A DNA stretch of 30,159 bases from Candidatus Saccharibacteria bacterium UBA5145. Lineage in GTDB: Bacteria; Patescibacteriota; Saccharimonadia; Saccharimonadales; UBA4665. Shown piece after piece: positions 28,401-30,159 of the stretch (its first letter is position 1; the number at the start of each line of letters is the position of its first letter). The notes below the pieces were generated by a model, which was given only the letters and a program-made list of their open reading frames with translations, did no database searches and was not told the origin of the DNA. The DNA is taken from contig DHXX01000004.1 of assembly GCA_002413865.1 (NCBI GenBank), positions 38,595 to 68,753 on the forward strand. Direction: 5' to 3'. The position numbers and the translations under genes were made by a program.

Positions 28401-30159
28401 TAGCAGCTACCAGCTAACCCTCCCAACCGCCTTGAGCGGCGTGGCCGGCGACTGCCTGAAAGACACGACCGGCGCCGGTGTCCTTGGCTTTGGCTCTTGT
28501 GGTGTAGCCGGTGTGACGCTGCAGGCCACTACCCCCGGCACACCTGACACGGGTAACTTTAACATCTCCGGCACCGGTATTGCCGCCACCTTCAAAGCGG
28601 GTACGAGTCTGCTGGCACCACTACTCGACACGGCAACGGCGGTGGCCCTCAACATCGGCACGACCAACGCTACTGGCATCAATTTGAATCAGAACACGGC
28701 AATCGCCAGCGGAAAAGCTCTTACTGCCAACGGCAATGTGCTTTTCAAGGCTGCCAGCGCCTCTACGACAGCCTTCCAGGTCCAAAACGTCGCTGCTGGG
28801 GCGCTACTGACAGCCGATACCACTAATCAGCAGGTCACCATAAATGGCAATACACAGATTACTCCGATTGCTGATACGCCAACGGCTTTTGTAGTGCAAG
28901 ACACAGGAGGCGATAACCTTCTGTCGGTTGGTCAGGGGGTAGTATCGGTAATAAACAATAATCTGACCACGAACTCTCCTACGGGCAGTTTCTTCAACAA
29001 CGCCTCTTGGGTTTCGGGCCAATATGTCACGCTCGGAGCAGGAAGCTCCAACGGTGAGTTGGAATATTCCGCCGCGGCGGGAATTGATTTCGATGCCACC
29101 TTCCAGCTTTATGCCACTGGTTTTGCTGACGGCACTTGGTTTTACGCAGATAATACTTCTACCCCAACCTCTCCTGGGAGTGCCTCTGGAGGATACTCAG
29201 TTGATTTTAATGAATGGATTGACCAGATAGAGCTCCGTTATAACGGAACAGTTCTACAATCCATTGGGAATGGTACGATTGACAACTCAACCTGGCACTC
29301 GGCTGAAATAAAAAAGAGCGGCACAAACATAATCGTCAAGTTCGACGGCAGCATAGTAATAAACTATACAGATTCAGCCAGAAGCTTGACGGGCACGAAA
29401 TATGGTCTAGGGGGATGGGGCGGCGCTTTGGGCTCCCCTCATAGGGTACGTAATTTCCTCGTTGTCGACACGCAAGGCAGCTCCGGTAGCCAGTTCAAAT
29501 ACAAAAGCGCCATCAACTCAGTTGCTGCCTTCCAGATTCAAAGTGCCGCCGGTAGTACGACATTACTAAATGCTGACACCACCAACCTGAAGCTTTCGGT
29601 GAATCAAACACAGTTTATTTTGAACGGCTTCGGTACGCCGGCGACACCGACCATTGTTGCCGCCAGTAACCAAGGCGGTACGCTTTCTGGCGCCAGCGGG
29701 ACGACCTACTACTACAAAGTCTCAACCCTGAACGCGGCTGGGGAAAGCGTTCCGTCGGCCGAAGCCTCGATTGCCGCGTCAACCTTCACGCCGCTGACAG
29801 CTCCAGGCGTCGCCACGCTGGCCACCGCCGCCGGCACCAACCTAGGCATCGGTGCCTACATGTATAAAGTAACCTTCGTGACGGCCAACGGCGAAACGAC
29901 CGGCGGCAGCGAAGCCACAATTACGACGACAGCCAGCAACCAAGCCGTCGCCCTGTCGGCTATCCCGCTCGGTCCGACCGGCACCACCCAACGCAAGATC
30001 TACCGCACGGTAGTCGGCGGTGGCACCGGTACCGAACTGTTGCTGACAACGCTGGCCGACAACGTCACCACGACCTACGCCGATAGCACCGTCGATGGTT
30101 CGCTCGGTGCCGCGCTGCCTGGTTCCAACACCGCCCGCACCAACCTCAACAACGCGACG
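22444..30159 (+). CDS. Giant membrane-anchored surface protein with fibre repeats, two lectin-like domains and FN3-like repeats (partial, 3' end outside window)
   Basis: An open frame of 2572 codons without a stop runs to the window edge. Residues 1-43 are cytoplasmic-type; one helix (44-65, IFVVVLLLIAVLISSYGGWALV-like) anchors it with no cleavage site; the rest should be outside. From ~90 to 1500 it is built of glycine/serine/threonine/asparagine-rich beta repeats: five SGT(L/V)(S/A)D(A/G)RLSxNV units; NVVCDSSGNC-type units; paired GQCLVxxTAAAPxWxSC units; and GGDLSGTYPDPT-type units, much like phage tail fibres. Two ~166-residue copies of one segment (1524-1689 and 1927-2092) flank a jelly-roll domain (~1749-1890, FNNFESG...SFWYQCTSYWSGF). 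A second ConA/LamG-like domain lies at ~2160-2345 (EIKKSGTNIIVKFDGS), and two FN3-like repeats follow (~2398-2545). An adhesin for host or surface contact is likely; this is inferred. Confidence 0.9.
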   Translation, partial: MEQKYEDDELRTLDSLSGSSSYAVPAARRQRFDWFTNAYASHKIFVVVLLLIAVLISSYGGWALVRESHANPDKAAATSDSAAGQRSIVILPSRDQVLTINPKLSVQNDTVIKGDFSVTGSTSLNSLKVNGDIVAAQNGTFGGDVTANNIIAQNIKGSFSGTYKGDGSALTGLAAANLSGTLSDARLSANVTVQGNTFNRANELVKLDDNGALPSASGVYLTDINAATLNGQAISYFTNAANFSSGTLSDARLSTNVALLNASNTFTNTNTFATNLAVQGTVNGQSAVFSNAVAALTFTQNGNVVCDSSGNCGGGGGGSGIAGSGTTDKLALFTAAGAIGDSIISQSGATITVAGTLTASAFQGDGSTLTSLNASNVSSGTLADGRLSGNVPLLNAVTNTFTGTIAATALTGSGAGVTGVNAAQLNGQIGSYYTNATNLSSGTLADGRLSANVTLAGNTFNGPSQLVQLTAGGLLPSLNGSNVSSVNAAALQGFVASYFTNATNLASGTVADARLSSNVALLGAGNTFTGATNTFSGVAATNLTQNGNNVCDTSGNCSGVGGGVTTPGGTSGTLALFSAGQQIANSILTQASTTVTVAGTLVATALQGNGSAITNLNASSVSSGTLAVNFGGTGANTFTSNGVLYGNGTGALQATTAGTTGQCLVANTAAAPSWLSCVSAGSGGTPGGAAGGDLSGTYPDPTVAKLQGTTLSVAGLTSGDFLLYDGVNWVNHGLSGDITVTGGGVATIGAGTVSNAKLVNSSLSVTAGSGLVGGGSVALGGSTSVSVAYGSVANTAVQGNTTLVCASGTGNLAGGGGTITLGSGGSCGNLNTVASPTFTSITLTNPLDITSGGTGSATAAGARTNLGAAALGANGDITSLAGLTTALSVTQGGSGAETFTSNGILYGNASGALQATAAGITGQCLVGSTAAAPTWTSCTSAAGGATPGGAAGGDLTGTYPNPTIALLQGSTLTIATPGTGQVLQYNGSAFVNALLTNANLTSGAYASVTGTGILASGSIAAGFGNISTTNSISTTAGLQGGSLSINSGAFAVSAAGAITAATGITTSGAITFSGLSSAGVVHADASGVLSTGAVALGTDTTGDYVSALGSLTGLSATGNSGVGSTPTLSVTYGSAISTAAQGNTSLSFSGSANLTGTVSGTAGGGFSANTLAIINNPTFSGLLTASGGLSAVGESNSGNYNQIGTGTFSTGSGAVALNGNTTIAGVNTLTVGTGATTLGGTLGITGLTTLSGGATVTGATSITGDTTINTSGAAGTSIGNAGSTVTLGGATTVNNTLTVSNGAGVVGSFSGRVSGADAVSNNEFTTLSQVTGAVASGSGNANYVQNGTSLQTSANFNIQSAAPASIGGVVRAALSQTADLLQLQDSSGVAMGGFNNLGQLYSRSGAFSGTLVQGALSQNTAYTIPASTGAADTFCLVSLNNCVGAGAASIGALDGGTANANGATIATGTLFLQSASASFAGLVNTGAQTLAGAKTLAGATTLSSTLAVTGVATFNNTVTVQTATNSTTALQVQNAAGNNIFAVDTSGAQIVLGKPGASGVNGKLVVNNAANANTVTVVSGTTSANYQLTLPTALSGVAGDCLKDTTGAGVLGFGSCGVAGVTLQATTPGVADTGNFNISGTGIAATFKAGTSLLAPLLDTASAAALNIGTTNATGINLNQNTTLASGKTFSVQGAATFQNATNSLAAFSVKDSSGASALAVDTTNRWVGIGNSSPSATLDVVASTPAYFNNFESGLLTPFTTSGGATQQWSVTTSASPVPYSGSYVAQVYAPNGTNNVANLILTKTLTGAGNVSFWYQCTSYWSGFTFQIDSGTKNGMAGCGGWGTSGWLYASYGVAAGAHTFTWSFDGVQTGGNPSMSVDNVNITNVGSGTAALFNGGGVGIDLGAGNLPAHSLDVLGDAQFMSQTNSATAFQVQNAAGNNIFAVDTSGAQIVLGKPGAGGVSGKLVVNNATNANTVTVVSGTTSSSYQLTLPTALSGVAGDCLKDTTGAGVLGFGSCGVAGVTLQATTPGTPDTGNFNISGTGIAATFKAGTSLLAPLLDTATAVALNIGTTNATGINLNQNTAIASGKALTANGNVLFKAASASTTAFQVQNVAAGALLTADTTNQQVTINGNTQITPIADTPTAFVVQDTGGDNLLSVGQGVVSVINNNLTTNSPTGSFFNNASWVSGQYVTLGAGSSNGELEYSAAAGIDFDATFQLYATGFADGTWFYADNTSTPTSPGSASGGYSVDFNEWIDQIELRYNGTVLQSIGNGTIDNSTWHSAEIKKSGTNIIVKFDGSIVINYTDSARSLTGTKYGLGGWGGALGSPHRVRNFLVVDTQGSSGSQFKYKSAINSVAAFQIQSAAGSTTLLNADTTNLKLSVNQTQFILNGFGTPATPTIVAASNQGGTLSGASGTTYYYKVSTLNAAGESVPSAEASIAASTFTPLTAPGVATLATAAGTNLGIGAYMYKVTFVTANGETTGGSEATITTTASNQAVALSAIPLGPTGTTQRKIYRTVVGGGTGTELLLTTLADNVTTTYADSTVDGSLGAALPGSNTARTNLNNAT
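27013..27510 (+). repeat. Long direct repeat, copy 1 (inside the giant gene)
   Basis: About 498 bp (166 codons) repeated 1209 bp downstream at 28222-28719. The proteins are close to identical (QVQNAAGNNIFAVDTSGAQI, GDCLKDTTGAGVLGFGSC, SLLAPLLDTA..ALNIGTT) while many third positions differ, so this is an old or selected duplication. Confidence 0.85.
28222..28719 (+). repeat. Long direct repeat, copy 2 (inside the giant gene)
   Basis: Second copy of the 498-bp unit. The stretch between the copies carries the first jelly-roll domain. Confidence 0.85.

Noticed and set aside
23148..28682. Many minus-strand open frames of 60-190 codons opposite the giant gene
   Set aside because: They are alanine/valine/proline-rich shadows of a repetitive GC-rich plus-strand gene, overlap each other and lack ribosome binding sites or known domains.

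Overview
The window looks like a chromosomal piece of a reduced-genome Patescibacteria (CPR) bacterium, most likely a Ca. Saccharibacteria (TM7) relative. The reasons are indirect: compact operons, many mRNAs that seem leaderless, a threonyl-tRNA synthetase without its TGS domain, small wHTH and MBL proteins of the kind common in CPR genomes, a type IV coupling-like ATPase next to a giant membrane-anchored repeat protein, and the standard code (so not a UGA-recoded SR1/Gracilibacteria lineage). No rRNA gene is present to settle this. || Layout, left to right. 1-1100: an NrdR-like repressor (minus), a candidate structured RNA with its own terminator (minus), and tRNA-Val(GAC). 1100-2300: no intact gene, only a possible small RNA and a frameshifted serine-hydrolase pseudogene. 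2285-6834: a T-box leader followed by a tight operon of thrS, two tandem HAD phosphatases, an alkyltransferase-like (ATL) gene and miaA. 6840-9430: a wHTH regulator with an MBL-fold protein, rpmB (minus), an M50 membrane protease and a candidate structured RNA. 9434-11650: an accessory patch with two tRNA-Pro genes. Each is followed by a ~190-bp structured element that ends in a second copy of that tRNA's 3' end. A serine-recombinase remnant and one unknown gene lie between them. 11694-13500: a PCD-like/RNase HI fusion gene, repeats, rnpB and a small unknown gene. 13517-16434 (all minus): infC-rpmI-rplT and comM. 16440-17700: a gene-free stretch with nested palindromes. 17937-30159: a small membrane protein, a low-complexity protein, a 1016-residue coupling-type ATPase, and an open frame of 2572 codons that runs off the right edge. 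|| How the genes fit together. The left two thirds is mostly translation housekeeping: aminoacylation, tRNA modification, tRNA-Val and tRNA-Pro, RNase P RNA, IF3, L20, L28 and L35. Threonine supply appears to control the thrS-miaA operon through the T-box. The right third reads as a cell-surface and DNA/protein-transfer module: an ATPase anchored in the membrane beside a huge exported fibre-like protein carrying two lectin-type domains and FN3-like repeats, plausible for host attachment in an episymbiont. || Promoters. Several -35/-10 promoters with 16-17 bp spacing can be read. At six genes the -10 box sits 5-9 bases before the start codon, implying leaderless or near-leaderless mRNAs, whereas operon and ribosomal-protein genes carry Shine-Dalgarno sequences.
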